Part shown: positions 26,771 to 35,092 of the stretch, one piece after another
How positions within the stretch are numbered: position 1 is the first letter of the stretch
Layout: every line of letters begins with the position of its first letter
Assembly (NCBI GenBank): GCA_944381495.1
Contig: CALWLJ010000022.1
Coordinates: forward strand, 1 to 57,087
Reading direction: 5' to 3'
Length of the DNA stretch: 57,087 bases
Source: an uncultured Mediterraneibacter sp.
GTDB taxonomy: Bacteria > Bacillota > Clostridia > Lachnospirales > Lachnospiraceae
The notes under the pieces: generated by a model
What the model saw: the letters and a program-made list of their open reading frames with translations, nothing else
Told to the model about the DNA's origin: nothing
Database searches by the model: none
Program-made: the position numbers and the translations under genes

Positions 26771-27920
26771 CCCCGGCCCGCCGCTCGAGGGAATGAGGCA
26801 ATCTTCCCGTCCTGCGGTCAAACTCCGCCATCAGCCATGCGGCATCTTTCTCTATATCATAGCCGCTCCTGCCCGCAAGTTCAGCCGTCAGCAGCGCGTC
26901 CAAAGCCCGGTCTCTGTTCCTCATTTCCAGCACAGTATCCGCCCACTTTTCCCAGCTGTCATCAAGGGAAAGGAAACAGACCAGATCTGTGAAAGCACAT
27001 TCTTTTGTAATCACATCGGAAAGCACGCAGGGCAGCGCCGCCATCTGCCATTCTACGGCGACAAGGGGAAGTCCCTCATGCCTGGAAGGCAGAACCATCA
27101 CATCCATCGCCTGCAGCATATCCTGGATATGATCTGTCATCCCCAGAAATACGACTCCGTCGTCCAGTCCCAGCTTCTTCACCAACGCCCGCACCTCTTC
27201 TTCACAGTGGCCATATCCGGCGAGGAAAAGCTTTGCATCCCTCTGTTTCTCCCGGACCTTCTGAAACACCTGAAGCAGAAAAGGATGATTTTTCTGTTCA
27301 TTGAAGTTTCCCACATGTCCCACCGCCAGTGTCTCCGGCAGGAGTCCGTATGTCTCCCGCATCCGCCGGCGCACCCCCGGATTAAAAGAAAATTTCTGAA
27401 TACTCCTCCCATTCTTCACTGTCTGAAAGGACCGGTTTCCATACATCCACTCGCCTGCCATCTGTCCGCATGCATAGGCGTCTGTATAGCTCCGGTAAAA
27501 CAGAGGACGCATGATCCGGTCTGCCCGTCTGGCGTCACAGGTGGAATTATGTACATGGGCGATTCGGACGGGACACCCTGCCGCCCATGCCGCTGTCAGC
27601 TCTATAGCCATCGTCGCACTGTTTCCATGGACATGGATAATGTCGTATTTTTCCCGGACCATAAACCGGTACAAGACCTTCACATACTCCGCTGTCTTCC
27701 TCCGTCTTGACGGCAGGATCCGGATCTTTATCCCCACATTCCGGAACATCTGCCGGACTTTTTCACAGTCCTGCTCGCCAGATCCCACACAGACGTCGTA
27801 GTTTTCCATATCAAATCTCGAATAATAATCAAATATCACCTGTGTGATCCCGTTCCGGTTTAATCCCACTGTGTTGATCACCAGGATCTTGGTACGTTTC
27901 CGCTTTCCGTTGTTTTCCAC
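26760..27920 (-). CDS. Glycosyltransferase family 4-like protein
   Basis: This protein of 386 residues has a GT-B fold. The N-terminal half shows NTVGLNRNGITQVIFDYY and YDIIHVHGNSATMA; the C-terminal half shows GHVGNFNEQKNHPFLLQVF and VLPSRHEGLPLVAVEWQ, the last containing the conserved EGLP donor-binding loop of GT4 enzymes. The start is GTG 27920 with GAAGGA upstream. It is the last gene of the first EPS unit. Its stop lies in a palindrome only about 40 bases before the promoter elements of the downstream amylase. Confidence 0.9.
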   Translation of the reverse strand: MENNGKRKRTKILVINTVGLNRNGITQVIFDYYSRFDMENYDVCVGSGEQDCEKVRQMFRNVGIKIRILPSRRRKTAEYVKVLYRFMVREKYDIIHVHGNSATMAIELTAAWAAGCPVRIAHVHNSTCDARRADRIMRPLFYRSYTDAYACGQMAGEWMYGNRSFQTVKNGRSIQKFSFNPGVRRRMRETYGLLPETLAVGHVGNFNEQKNHPFLLQVFQKVREKQRDAKLFLAGYGHCEEEVRALVKKLGLDDGVVFLGMTDHIQDMLQAMDVMVLPSRHEGLPLVAVEWQMAALPCVLSDVITKECAFTDLVCFLSLDDSWEKWADTVLEMRNRDRALDALLTAELAGRSGYDIEKDAAWLMAEFDRRTGRLPHSLERRAGETC

Positions 27921-27951
27921 TTTACAAGTCCTTCTTTATTCCGTCTTTCTT

Positions 27952-29028
27952 TTATCCTTTTATTCTTCTGGCCAGTTTTCTGTACAGAGCCTCTGTATCC
28001 GTCAGGCAGCTTTCCGGCTTTTCCGTCCCGCGTACAGCCTGTTCCAGATCCGTCATCCCATCTGGTCCCCATTCTGCTATAAGACGGACATTCCGGCAGA
28101 GCTCCACGCACATATGATACACATCCGCCACCTTATGATTGCGGTTGTCAATGGCAATACAGGGAACTCCGGCGATCACACTGAAGATCATTCCGTGCAG
28201 CCGGTCCGTTATAATGCACCGGCATTGGGCAAATTCCCGGATTTTCTCTGATACTTCCCGGTATCTCTGATCAAAGTCCAGACATATGCTGCCTTCCGCA
28301 GCCATCGTAGTCAGCAGACGGGTCTTTCCTCCTCCGGAGCACATCTGCAGGAGTCTTTCTTTTGTCTCCTCATCCAGGGCAGATTCCCGGTCGTCCCGGA
28401 TACAGATCCCGCAGTCATACCGGGGCTGTACGTCCCCACAGGGAATCCTGCCCGACAGATAAAATACAATATCCGGTACAAGGATTACTTTCCGGAACAA
28501 CTTCTGCATCTGCCCAAAGCTTCTCTCTTCCCTTGCACAGACAAGAATTCGGGGATGGCGGCCATATATACACATGGCTCTCTTCCGCTCATTCCGCCCG
28601 TACCCATCGTTAGAATAATCCATTGTCTGCGGGAAAATGATAATCCTGTTGTCCGGAAACGTCCGGATGATCTTCCTCCGTAAAGCCTCATACCTGGGAT
28701 ACAGATCTCCCATATTCCCGCCTCCGCTCAGCACGATCACATCCCCCGGCCGGATCTGTTTTTTTAATGACCGGATATACTTTAACACGTCACACTCGTT
28801 GATCACCGTCACATTTTCCTTGCCCAATATATCCCGCAGGAACCACTCCATTGCCAGTGAGATTGCCTGATCCCCCAGATTATTATAGGACGCCGCATCG
28901 AGGAAGAAGCACCTCCTCTGTTCTGTGTTCCTCTCTGTCACATATTTTTTCTGAAAAAGAAAATCTCCCAGATTCCGGAAGACCAGATTCATTTCCATTG
29001 GAAATATCCGCCTGATATTCATTGTCAT
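27952..29028 (-). CDS. Polysaccharide pyruvyl transferase family protein (second copy)
   Basis: This protein of 358 residues has the PF04230 pattern: AASYNNLGDQAISLAMEWFL, VLSGGGNMGDLYPRYE and RLHGMIFSVIAGVPCIAIDN. It is closer to the EpsO/EpsI-like branch than the copy at 16019-17251. The pair suggests either two pyruvyl groups in the polymer or a second sugar transfer. It lies 18 bases after the radical SAM gene and 31 bases before the GT4 gene on the same message. Confidence 0.88.
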   Translation of the reverse strand: MTMNIRRIFPMEMNLVFRNLGDFLFQKKYVTERNTEQRRCFFLDAASYNNLGDQAISLAMEWFLRDILGKENVTVINECDVLKYIRSLKKQIRPGDVIVLSGGGNMGDLYPRYEALRRKIIRTFPDNRIIIFPQTMDYSNDGYGRNERKRAMCIYGRHPRILVCAREERSFGQMQKLFRKVILVPDIVFYLSGRIPCGDVQPRYDCGICIRDDRESALDEETKERLLQMCSGGGKTRLLTTMAAEGSICLDFDQRYREVSEKIREFAQCRCIITDRLHGMIFSVIAGVPCIAIDNRNHKVADVYHMCVELCRNVRLIAEWGPDGMTDLEQAVRGTEKPESCLTDTEALYRKLARRIKG

Positions 29029-29046
29029 CGCAGCCCTTTACTGTTC

Positions 29047-30138
29047 TTACCTGTGTCTTATCTTTTTATATATCCCGTATGCGTTCCGGATCATACCATC
29101 TGCTATCCCCACAAGATTGCTGATCCTTTTCCGCGCCGGACCGTACTCATCACTGCTTTCCCCCAGCTTCGAGGACAGGAAGCTTCTCATCCCGGGTGTG
29201 TACCATCCCGCCTCCGGCCTGTCTCTCAGCTCTGCATAGGACGGCGTCTGTAAAGACGGGATCACTCCCAGAGACATGAAATGGCTGGAATTCATACAGA
29301 ACGGACTTCCGCAGCAGTTGCCCATTGCCAGGAACCGGATCTTTTCCTCCGGATCCTTAAAAATATCCTGATACAGATAGGAGCTGTAGCATCTGCGCAT
29401 GATCCCGGTGGACAGATCCAGTATGGCTGTCCAGTCCCCCGCATAGCAGAACTCCCTTCGTTTTACATTGAAGTTCTTCATTGTAAAGTCAAACAGCGGA
29501 GAGTCAAATTCCTCTCCCAGCCTTCTGTACTCCTCTTCACCGCAGGAGGTCAGGAGTTCGATCTTCTTCAGCCCCTCCCCTTCCTTCCTGGTAGCGGCGA
29601 CCTGCGGCATGGCGCCGGTGCGCCGGACACACAGCTCCTTCATTTCTTCCAGATATGGAATGTATTCATCACACAGATTGAACTGCACCATGAAGGAAGC
29701 GCCGGCCTGTCGCACCATCTCGATATTATCAAAAAACGTATCTACAAGCTTCCTCTGCTTCAGTTCCAGATAATGAAAAGAAAAAGCAAAATGGAGCCGC
29801 TCCGCAAACGGAGCCGCCCGGTCCAGAATAGCTCTGATCCGGCCGGTCACTGTGCCATTCGTAGTAATATTTACATAATGTCCCTGCAGCAGGATCTGAT
29901 ATACAATATCCTCCAGTCCCTTCTGCAGAGTCGTCTCCCCTGAGCCGCATATGCTGAAATAACAGATGCCGCCCCACCTTTCCCGATGGAGCGCTTTCCC
30001 GATCTGCTCCGGAGAATATTTCAGCTCTGCCATTCTCCCTTTTCTGTTATGCCTCTGGATCACATAACAGTAACTGCACTTCAGATTACATGCCGTTACA
30101 GGAATCAGACATTCTATAAATCGTTTTATCTTATCCAT
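29047..30138 (-). CDS. Radical SAM protein of the EPS cluster
   Basis: This protein of 363 residues carries the radical SAM cluster motif CNLKCSYCY near residue 18 (CxxxCxxC), followed by ICGSGETTLQKG and NITTNGTVTGR in the barrel. C-terminal cysteines (RREFCYAGDW, RRCYSS, GNCCGSPFCMNS) may bind an auxiliary iron-sulfur cluster as in SPASM-type enzymes. Substrate is unknown. Between two EPS genes a role in sugar or lipid-linked intermediate modification is plausible, though peptide modification cannot be excluded. Confidence 0.88.
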   Translation of the reverse strand: MDKIKRFIECLIPVTACNLKCSYCYVIQRHNRKGRMAELKYSPEQIGKALHRERWGGICYFSICGSGETTLQKGLEDIVYQILLQGHYVNITTNGTVTGRIRAILDRAAPFAERLHFAFSFHYLELKQRKLVDTFFDNIEMVRQAGASFMVQFNLCDEYIPYLEEMKELCVRRTGAMPQVAATRKEGEGLKKIELLTSCGEEEYRRLGEEFDSPLFDFTMKNFNVKRREFCYAGDWTAILDLSTGIMRRCYSSYLYQDIFKDPEEKIRFLAMGNCCGSPFCMNSSHFMSLGVIPSLQTPSYAELRDRPEAGWYTPGMRSFLSSKLGESSDEYGPARKRISNLVGIADGMIRNAYGIYKKIRHR

Positions 30139-30168
30139 ACGTCTCTCTGCGTTCCCCCCTTGTCCCGA

Positions 30169-31086
30169 TTACTCTGATACATATTCTCTGACCCGCTCAA
30201 TGATCGATTGATCTGTGTTCCAGTCAAATTTTCTGGCAAACAGACACTCGCTGTCTCTGATCTCCTCCCAGTCGGAATCTCTCCATGTATATGGATTCCC
30301 GTTCTTTCCCCTGGACTTCATATCGATCAGCCGCATATTGCCGCGCACATCATCATCATATTTCCGGTCGTAAAGCCGGTTTCTGAATCTGGAATTGTAG
30401 ACCAGGGACTGGATAAACAGCTCGTCTGCACAGTTCGTATACATGAAAACACTGCGGATCAGCTCCTTTTGCCCCAGGATATAACTTACCAGTTCATCAG
30501 TAATACTGACCCACTGAGAGCCATACCGGATCTGGAAACCGGGATACTTTTTCATTCGGTCCACTCCGGCCGCCAGCTGAGCTGCAAGCAGGATCCGCTC
30601 ACCGAATGTAAAACAGCTGTTCAGCGCTTTTGCCCGGTAACGTCTTCTGTAATTCTGCAGGAAATGATACAGACGGGTGCGCCGCCCCAGCTCCCGGTCC
30701 TTCTTCAGTCTCTCGTCTGTATCATAATGTATAAATTCATATCCTCTATTTCTTTCAAAAAAATTCTCAATATAACCGAGACTTTTGATCGGCAGATCAG
30801 CCCCGGACAGAAGATGATAATAATCATATCCTTCCCGATGCGCCTTCTCAAACAGGAAAATCTCGGTCTGCACCAGCTCGTAGCTTCCCCAATATACTTT
30901 ATACTGCTGATAAATATGAATCTGAGACAGCGTGACAGCCCTCTCCAGCTTCTCTCGCGGAACATCCTCAGCCTTTCTGTCAATATGTATATAAATTGTA
31001 TTGTTTGGCGCATCCAGCAGACTTAAAAGCAGGGCCAGCTGATCCCAGTTTCCATGCGCAATGATCAGATAAGCATGTCTCAGCAT
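30169..31086 (-). CDS. Core-2/I-branching (GT14-like) glycosyltransferase
   Basis: The 305-residue product begins MLRHAYLIIAHGNWDQLALLL and contains DAPNNTIYIHIDRKAED and YDYYHLLSGADLPIKS, hallmarks of the GT14 Branch family, which add beta-linked GlcNAc or xylose. ATG 31086 was chosen because AGAGGA precedes it. The frame is open further upstream, but those codons lie in the promoter: their apparent peptide similarity to a spurious frame at 26.6 kb is simply the shared promoter translated. It is the first gene of the first EPS unit. Confidence 0.9.
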   Translation of the reverse strand: MLRHAYLIIAHGNWDQLALLLSLLDAPNNTIYIHIDRKAEDVPREKLERAVTLSQIHIYQQYKVYWGSYELVQTEIFLFEKAHREGYDYYHLLSGADLPIKSLGYIENFFERNRGYEFIHYDTDERLKKDRELGRRTRLYHFLQNYRRRYRAKALNSCFTFGERILLAAQLAAGVDRMKKYPGFQIRYGSQWVSITDELVSYILGQKELIRSVFMYTNCADELFIQSLVYNSRFRNRLYDRKYDDDVRGNMRLIDMKSRGKNGNPYTWRDSDWEEIRDSECLFARKFDWNTDQSIIERVREYVSE

Positions 31087-31126
31087 ATCTATCCTCTTTC
31101 TTCCTTTTTTCTTTTTCTTGTCTCTT

Positions 31127-31195
31127 AGTGTAAATTTTATCCCGGGTACAGACAATATAACACTTTCCCGAAATATGTCACTTTTCCAAGAATCA
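31127..31195 (-). promoter_or_regulatory. Shared regulon promoter, copy 7 (first EPS unit)
   Basis: -10 TACACT (31127-31132), 17-bp spacer with CCCGGG, -35 TTGTCT (31150-31155), 19-bp element (31156-31174) and 21-bp element (31175-31195) with CTTGGAAAAGTGACAT. Leader to the GT14 start is about 35 bases. Confidence 0.8.
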
Positions 31196-31230
31196 TCAGA
31201 AACAGGGCTTTGTGACAACACAGTTCCATT

Positions 31231-31341
31231 ATGACTGGTTTCAATAAAGCTTTACAAAAGGATTTCAGACCAGAAGGATATAGAGACTCTAAAGCAGTGG
31301 AGCAGATTCGCCGCTACAGCCAGAAGTATGAAAGACTTTGA
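31231..31341 (+). pseudogene. Short plus-strand frame, possible gene remnant (36 codons)
   Basis: It translates as a 36-residue peptide ending KAVEQIRRYSQKYERL and stops before a terminator-like hairpin. It has no ribosome binding site. The charged helical end reads like the C-terminus of a lost gene, but the parent was not recognised. Apart from promoter copy 7, nothing else was seen in 31087-31464. Confidence 0.2.
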
Positions 31342-31373
31342 AAATAAGATCTCCGTCTGAAAGGAAAAAGACG

Positions 31374-31430
31374 AAGGACATTGGACATTCAGAAGCCGCA
31401 TTCGACAACTGAACGCCAATGTCCTTTTTT
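31374..31430. terminator. Bidirectional terminator
   Basis: AAGGACATTGG and CCAATGTCCTT flank 31 bases; TTTTTT follows on the plus strand and a pyrimidine-rich run on the minus strand. It probably ends the GntR-ABC operon. Confidence 0.75.
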
Positions 31431-31464
31431 AGAAATCTGCCGGCTCCGGCATTTTCCGTATCCT

Positions 31465-32220
31465 TTACACACTGAGCTTTCTGTCCGCCAGCCAGCCCGT
31501 AGCCAGGAACAAGATAGCGCTGATAAGCAGATAATACACACAGTCCCATATATTCCAGATACCCAGATTTCCCGCATCCTTAAACAGGGGGATCGCATGT
31601 ATCAGACTGTACCCTCTCTCCACGATCCAGTTGATCACAAAGAACAGGATCAGCGAGAACAGCCCCGCAAATTTGGAATGAAGCAGCACGGTTCTGGATA
31701 AGATCACCGCCAGGAATCCGATCATGATGACCTCGATCCAGGCAATTACAAAGGTTGCCACAAACCAGAGGATATCTATCAGATTTCCCTCTTCAAAAAA
31801 GTTTTTCACAATGATCTGGGCCATCTCAATGACAGACTTCATCCCGTCGGAATAATAGAGCAGCGCCCCTCCGCAGAGACATCCCGCCGCAAAAAACACA
31901 GCAAAAGAGAACAGCATCTGCAGGATGGCAGAAATAAATTTCGCGCCAACAATCTCCCATACAGATCTGGGAACCATCCACAGCATATAGCTCTGCTTCG
32001 TCCTCAGGTCCCGGTTGAAGATCAGAATGCTCTCGATCCCTGTATAAAGCAGGACCAGCAAAGAAACCGAAAACATCACTAGCAGCACCATAGCTGCAAA
32101 AACATCATTTTTAAACAACATCCCCCACAGAAAAGCAAGCAGTCCGACCAAAAGTGAAATCAGGATCACCACCCTTGTCGTCCTCTGTTTTCTCCATTCA
32201 TATTTGATCAGTTTTCCCAT
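31465..32220 (-). CDS. ABC-2 type transporter permease of a GntR-controlled exporter
   Basis: This protein of 251 residues has six predicted membrane spans and lacks other domains. The start was set to ATG 32220, preceded by GGGAGGAA, giving MGKLIKYEWRKQRTTR; this Lys/Arg-rich start before the first span is typical of such permeases. It is the last gene of a three-gene operon GntR-ATPase-permease, starting 16 bases after the ATPase stop. The substrate is unknown; related YtrA-type systems respond to envelope stress or peptide antibiotics. Confidence 0.85.
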   Translation of the reverse strand: MGKLIKYEWRKQRTTRVVILISLLVGLLAFLWGMLFKNDVFAAMVLLVMFSVSLLVLLYTGIESILIFNRDLRTKQSYMLWMVPRSVWEIVGAKFISAILQMLFSFAVFFAAGCLCGGALLYYSDGMKSVIEMAQIIVKNFFEEGNLIDILWFVATFVIAWIEVIMIGFLAVILSRTVLLHSKFAGLFSLILFFVINWIVERGYSLIHAIPLFKDAGNLGIWNIWDCVYYLLISAILFLATGWLADRKLSV

Positions 32221-32236
32221 CTGTCTGTTCCTCCCG

Positions 32237-32923
32237 TCACATAATATCCATGTACACATCTGTCAGAGAACGGCCGCTCGCCATCCGCTCCGCCTCCAGA
32301 TCCATCCCTTTGATCAGCTCGCCGCTCTTGATAAAGAAGGCCTTCTCTACGAAACTCTCGATCTCATCAATCAGATGCGTGGAGAGCAAAAAGGTCCTCT
32401 TATCGTCCGCCTCTTCCAGGATAAGCGCAATGATCTCTTCCCTTGCCTTATAATCTACGCCATTAAGAGGCTCATCCAGCATACACAGCTCTGATTTTCT
32501 TGCCAGCGTAGCTGCGATCTTGAGCTTGGCGCTCATACCGGTAGACATGTCTTTTGCCTTCATGCCTTCCTCAAGCCCGAACTTCCCGATCAGATCCTGG
32601 AAATATTTTCTGTCAAAATCTTCAAAGAAATCCTCATAATATCTGCCCACATCAGAAACCTTCATATAGTCATAGTAAAAAGGCTCTGTAGACATATATG
32701 CAATATGTGCCTTATCACGGTATTCCAGCGGATGACCGTGATACAGGATCTCTCCCTCCGCCGGCTTTACCAGGCCGGCAATCATCTTCATCAATGTAGT
32801 CTTACCGCTGCCGTTCTCTCCCAGCAGCCCATAGATCTTCCCGTTTTCCAGAGACAGCGACAGATCCGCCACCGCTTTCTTCCCCCTGTATGTCTTCGTC
32901 AGATTCCTGCATTCCAGTATCAT
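32237..32923 (-). CDS. ABC transporter ATP-binding protein
   Basis: This protein of 228 residues has Walker A GENGSGKT (about residues 35-42), a divergent signature MSTGMSAKLKIA in place of LSGGQ, and Walker B CMLDEPLNG. It drives the permease encoded just downstream. Its start overlaps the GntR stop as ATGA (four bases), indicating coupled translation. Confidence 0.93.
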   Translation of the reverse strand: MILECRNLTKTYRGKKAVADLSLSLENGKIYGLLGENGSGKTTLMKMIAGLVKPAEGEILYHGHPLEYRDKAHIAYMSTEPFYYDYMKVSDVGRYYEDFFEDFDRKYFQDLIGKFGLEEGMKAKDMSTGMSAKLKIAATLARKSELCMLDEPLNGVDYKAREEIIALILEEADDKRTFLLSTHLIDEIESFVEKAFFIKSGELIKGMDLEAERMASGRSLTDVYMDIM

Positions 32924-33282
32924 TTCTGCTCCTCCTTATAATCTTCGATCTGCGAGATGATATCATCTTTTTCATATCCAAGATCCTCCATCTCATGTAT
33001 AAAGTTTCTCAACAGCTCTCCCGCCATTTCTTTCTTCAGATCCTCAAACATCTCTTCCTCCTCCGATACAAAGGTACCGATCCCCCTCTTTGTAAAACAA
33101 TAGCCTCTGGTCTCCATCTCCCGGTATATCCTGGCCGCAGTGTTCTGATTCACTTTATAGAGTACAGCCAGGTCTCTGTTGGACGGCATCTTCTCTCCCG
33201 GCTTTAATTCCCCTTTTACCATCTTCTTCTTCAGCTCATGAATAACCTGCAGGTAAATGGGCATCCCTGTGTTATATTCCAT
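32920..33282 (-). CDS. GntR-family regulator, YtrA type
   Basis: This protein of 120 residues has a winged helix at about 8-75 (MPIYLQVIHELKKKMVKG, PSNRDLAVLYKVNQNTAARIYREME) and a short C-terminal helical tail instead of a large ligand domain, which is the YtrA subfamily form. It is the first gene of the operon with the ABC pair and likely represses it. A GGAGGG site precedes the ATG. A palindrome over its -10 box is the likely operator. Confidence 0.93.
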   Translation of the reverse strand: MEYNTGMPIYLQVIHELKKKMVKGELKPGEKMPSNRDLAVLYKVNQNTAARIYREMETRGYCFTKRGIGTFVSEEEEMFEDLKKEMAGELLRNFIHEMEDLGYEKDDIISQIEDYKEEQK

Positions 33283-33332
33283 ATCAACCCTCCTCTGTCG
33301 ACTGCATTTATCCGTACCAGTGACGTAGTTAA

Positions 33333-33361
33333 ATAGTACACTATGTTCATATATCTGTCAA
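33333..33361 (-). promoter_or_regulatory. Promoter and probable operator of the GntR-ABC operon
   Basis: -35 TTGACA (33356-33361), 17 bp, -10 TACTAT (33333-33338). The palindrome ATAGTACACTAT (33333-33344) covers the -10 box and is a good candidate for autorepression by the GntR protein. Confidence 0.75.
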
Positions 33362-33394
33362 CAGGTTTTTTTTGAAGTTTTTTTCAAAAACCTA

Positions 33395-33423
33395 TTGACA
33401 GAATAGGGAAAGCAGAATATAAT
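33395..33423 (+). promoter_or_regulatory. tRNA-Arg promoter
   Basis: Perfect consensus TTGACA (33395-33400), 17 bp, TATAAT (33418-33423), 30 bases before the tRNA. Confidence 0.9.
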
Positions 33424-33453
33424 ATATTTTGCTGTGAGCGACACAGCTAAGAT

Positions 33454-33527
33454 GTGCGATTAGCTCAGCTGGATAGAGCGTCTGGCTACGGACCAGAAGG
33501 TCGGGAGTTCGAATCTTCTATCGCACG
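33454..33527 (+). tRNA. tRNA-Arg, anticodon ACG
   Basis: Cloverleaf folds fully: acceptor GTGCGAT/ATCGCAC, D arm GCTC/GAGC, anticodon stem TCTGG/CCAGA with loop CTACGGA (anticodon ACG), and T arm with TTCGAAT. The CCA end is not encoded. It reads CGN arginine codons after A-to-I editing. Confidence 0.95.
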
Positions 33528-33532
33528 TACGG

Positions 33533-33563
33533 AAAGGAGTTTCTTTGGAAGCTCCTTTTTTTT
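33533..33563 (+). terminator. tRNA-Arg terminator
   Basis: AAAGGAG and CTCCTTT flank a 12-base loop and a run of T follows immediately. Confidence 0.85.
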
Positions 33564-33607
33564 ATTGTTCAATGGTAAAGTTCTGGGGAATCCCTATGGA
33601 GACAAAT

Positions 33608-33625
33608 GGACATGCAAACATGTCC
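33608..33625. repeat. Hairpin GGACATG-CAAA-CATGTCC, related to 26.75 kb
   Basis: Seven-base arms around four bases. With its flank (CAAAT before the first arm) it matches the palindrome at the end of the GT4 gene. Otherwise the stretch 33564-33726 shows no gene. Confidence 0.45.
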
Positions 33626-33726
33626 GCTTGGCTCGTTACTTGCGGAAATAGCAAGCAACACCCTCCAGGCTGTCCTGCTGATAAAAGTAATTCTCCTGAT
33701 TCTCGAAGATGAAAGATGATAAAAAG

Positions 33727-33755
33727 ACCCGGTGCAGATTTTCTTTCTGCACCGG
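33727..33755 (-). terminator. trpS terminator
   Basis: CCCGGTGCAG and CTGCACCGGG with a nine-base loop, then TCTTTTTAT on the minus strand. Confidence 0.9.
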
Positions 33756-33820
33756 GCCATTTTTCTTTATCGTTTTTTCTTATTGATCATCCGCCTCACT
33801 CACGATTGGTTAGCTTCGGG

Positions 33821-34906
33821 TCAGTCTGCGAACTTTTCTGCCTGACTCCTGATCAGTTCCTGATCATCGAAATAATTGATCTTCATGGCATCCTTCACAT
33901 CATGAAGTGTCTGGGCCGCCACTTTTTCTGCTTTCTCACTGCCCTTTCTCAGAATCTCATATACAGCAGGAATATCCTTCTGGAACTCTTTTCTCCTGTT
34001 ACGGATCGGCTCCAGCTCCGCCTGAAGCACATTATTGAGGAAGCGCTTCACCTTCATATCCCCAAGGCCGCCTCTCTGATAGTGCTCTTTCAGCTCGTCC
34101 AGGCTGGCATACTCCGGCAGGAACTCCGGGAAATACTCCGGTTTGCAGAAAGCATCCAGGTAAGTAAATACCGTATTTCCCTCCAGACTTCCCGGATCCT
34201 CGATCCGGATATGGTTCGGATCTGTAAACATGCTGAATACTTTCTTCTTAATATCTTCCGGTTCTTCAGACAGATAGATACAGTTGCCAAGAGACTTGCT
34301 CATCTTAGCCTTGCCGTCTGTGCCCGGCAGCCTCATGCAGGCCTCATTTTCCGGAAGAAGGATCTTCGGCTCCACCAGCGTCTCACCATAAACAGAATTA
34401 AACTTGTGGACAATCTCTTTCGTCTGCTCCAGCATAGGCATCTGATCCTCTCCAACCGGCACGATCGTAGCCTTGAACGCTGTAATATCCGCAGCCTGGC
34501 TGATCGGATAAGTAAAGAATCCCACCGGTATGCTGGCCTCAAAATTTCTCATCTGGATCTCAGATTTCACAGTGGGATTTCTCTGAAGTCTGGACACAGT
34601 GACAAGATTCATATAATAAAACGAAAGCTCGCAGAGCTGCGGAATCTGAGACTGGATAAGGATCGTAGATTTCTCCGGATCCAGTCCGCATGCAAGATAA
34701 TCCAGAGCCACTTCGATAATATTCTGACGGACTTTCTCCGGATTGTCTGCATTATCAGTCAGCGCCTGCGCATCTGCGATCATAATGTATATTTCGTCAA
34801 AGTCCCCTGTATTCTGAAGCTCTACACGCCGTTTCAGAGAGCCCACATAATGTCCCAGATGGAGTCTTCCTGTCGGGCGGTCGCCTGTAAGCATAATTTT
34901 TTTCAT
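33821..34906 (-). CDS. trpS: Tryptophanyl-tRNA synthetase
   Basis: This protein of 361 residues charges tRNA-Trp. The class I signature is [12 protein letters not shown] (HIGH variant, residues 11-22) and the KMSKS loop is [22 protein letters not shown] and NPTVKSEIQ are also family features. AGGAGG lies seven to eight bases before the ATG. The leader is only about 55 bases, too short for a tryptophan T-box, so constitutive or growth-linked expression is likely. Confidence 0.97.
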   Translation of the reverse strand: MKKIMLTGDRPTGRLHLGHYVGSLKRRVELQNTGDFDEIYIMIADAQALTDNADNPEKVRQNIIEVALDYLACGLDPEKSTILIQSQIPQLCELSFYYMNLVTVSRLQRNPTVKSEIQMRNFEASIPVGFFTYPISQAADITAFKATIVPVGEDQMPMLEQTKEIVHKFNSVYGETLVEPKILLPENEACMRLPGTDGKAKMSKSLGNCIYLSEEPEDIKKKVFSMFTDPNHIRIEDPGSLEGNTVFTYLDAFCKPEYFPEFLPEYASLDELKEHYQRGGLGDMKVKRFLNNVLQAELEPIRNRRKEFQKDIPAVYEILRKGSEKAEKVAAQTLHDVKDAMKINYFDDQELIRSQAEKFAD

Positions 34907-34942
34907 ATTTCTATATTCCTCCTAAATTCACTCGTTCAGACC

Positions 34943-34972
34943 GGCGCAAAGCGCCATATAGGAGTTATTATA
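34943..34972 (-). promoter_or_regulatory. trpS promoter -10 and leader hairpin
   Basis: Extended -10 TGTTATAAT (hexamer at 34967-34972) followed by a leader hairpin GGCGC-TTT-GCGCC (34943-34955). No convincing -35 was seen, consistent with an extended -10 promoter. Confidence 0.65.
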
Positions 34973-35015
34973 ACACCAGAGCCTGAAGTTTTCCACATTT
35001 TCTCTCATAAAAAGA

Positions 35016-35070
35016 ACCCCCTTTCCCACATCTTGAAACAGGCAACAGTAACAATCTGCAGGAAAGGGGT
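35016..35070 (-). terminator. Terminator after the PAP2 gene
   Basis: ACCCCTTTCC and GGAAAGGGGGT on the minus strand pair around about 34 bases; TTCTTTTTAT follows. Confidence 0.75.
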
Positions 35071-35092
35071 ATTATTTTTTCTAAAAACAATT

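Noticed and set aside
31087-31221. N-terminal extension of the GT14-like gene
   Set aside because: It covers the promoter and transcription start; ATG 31086 has a proper binding site and starts at the family's usual N-terminus.
34907-35015. Tryptophan T-box leader before trpS
   Set aside because: The leader from the -10 box is only about 55 bases and shows no T-box core or antiterminator.
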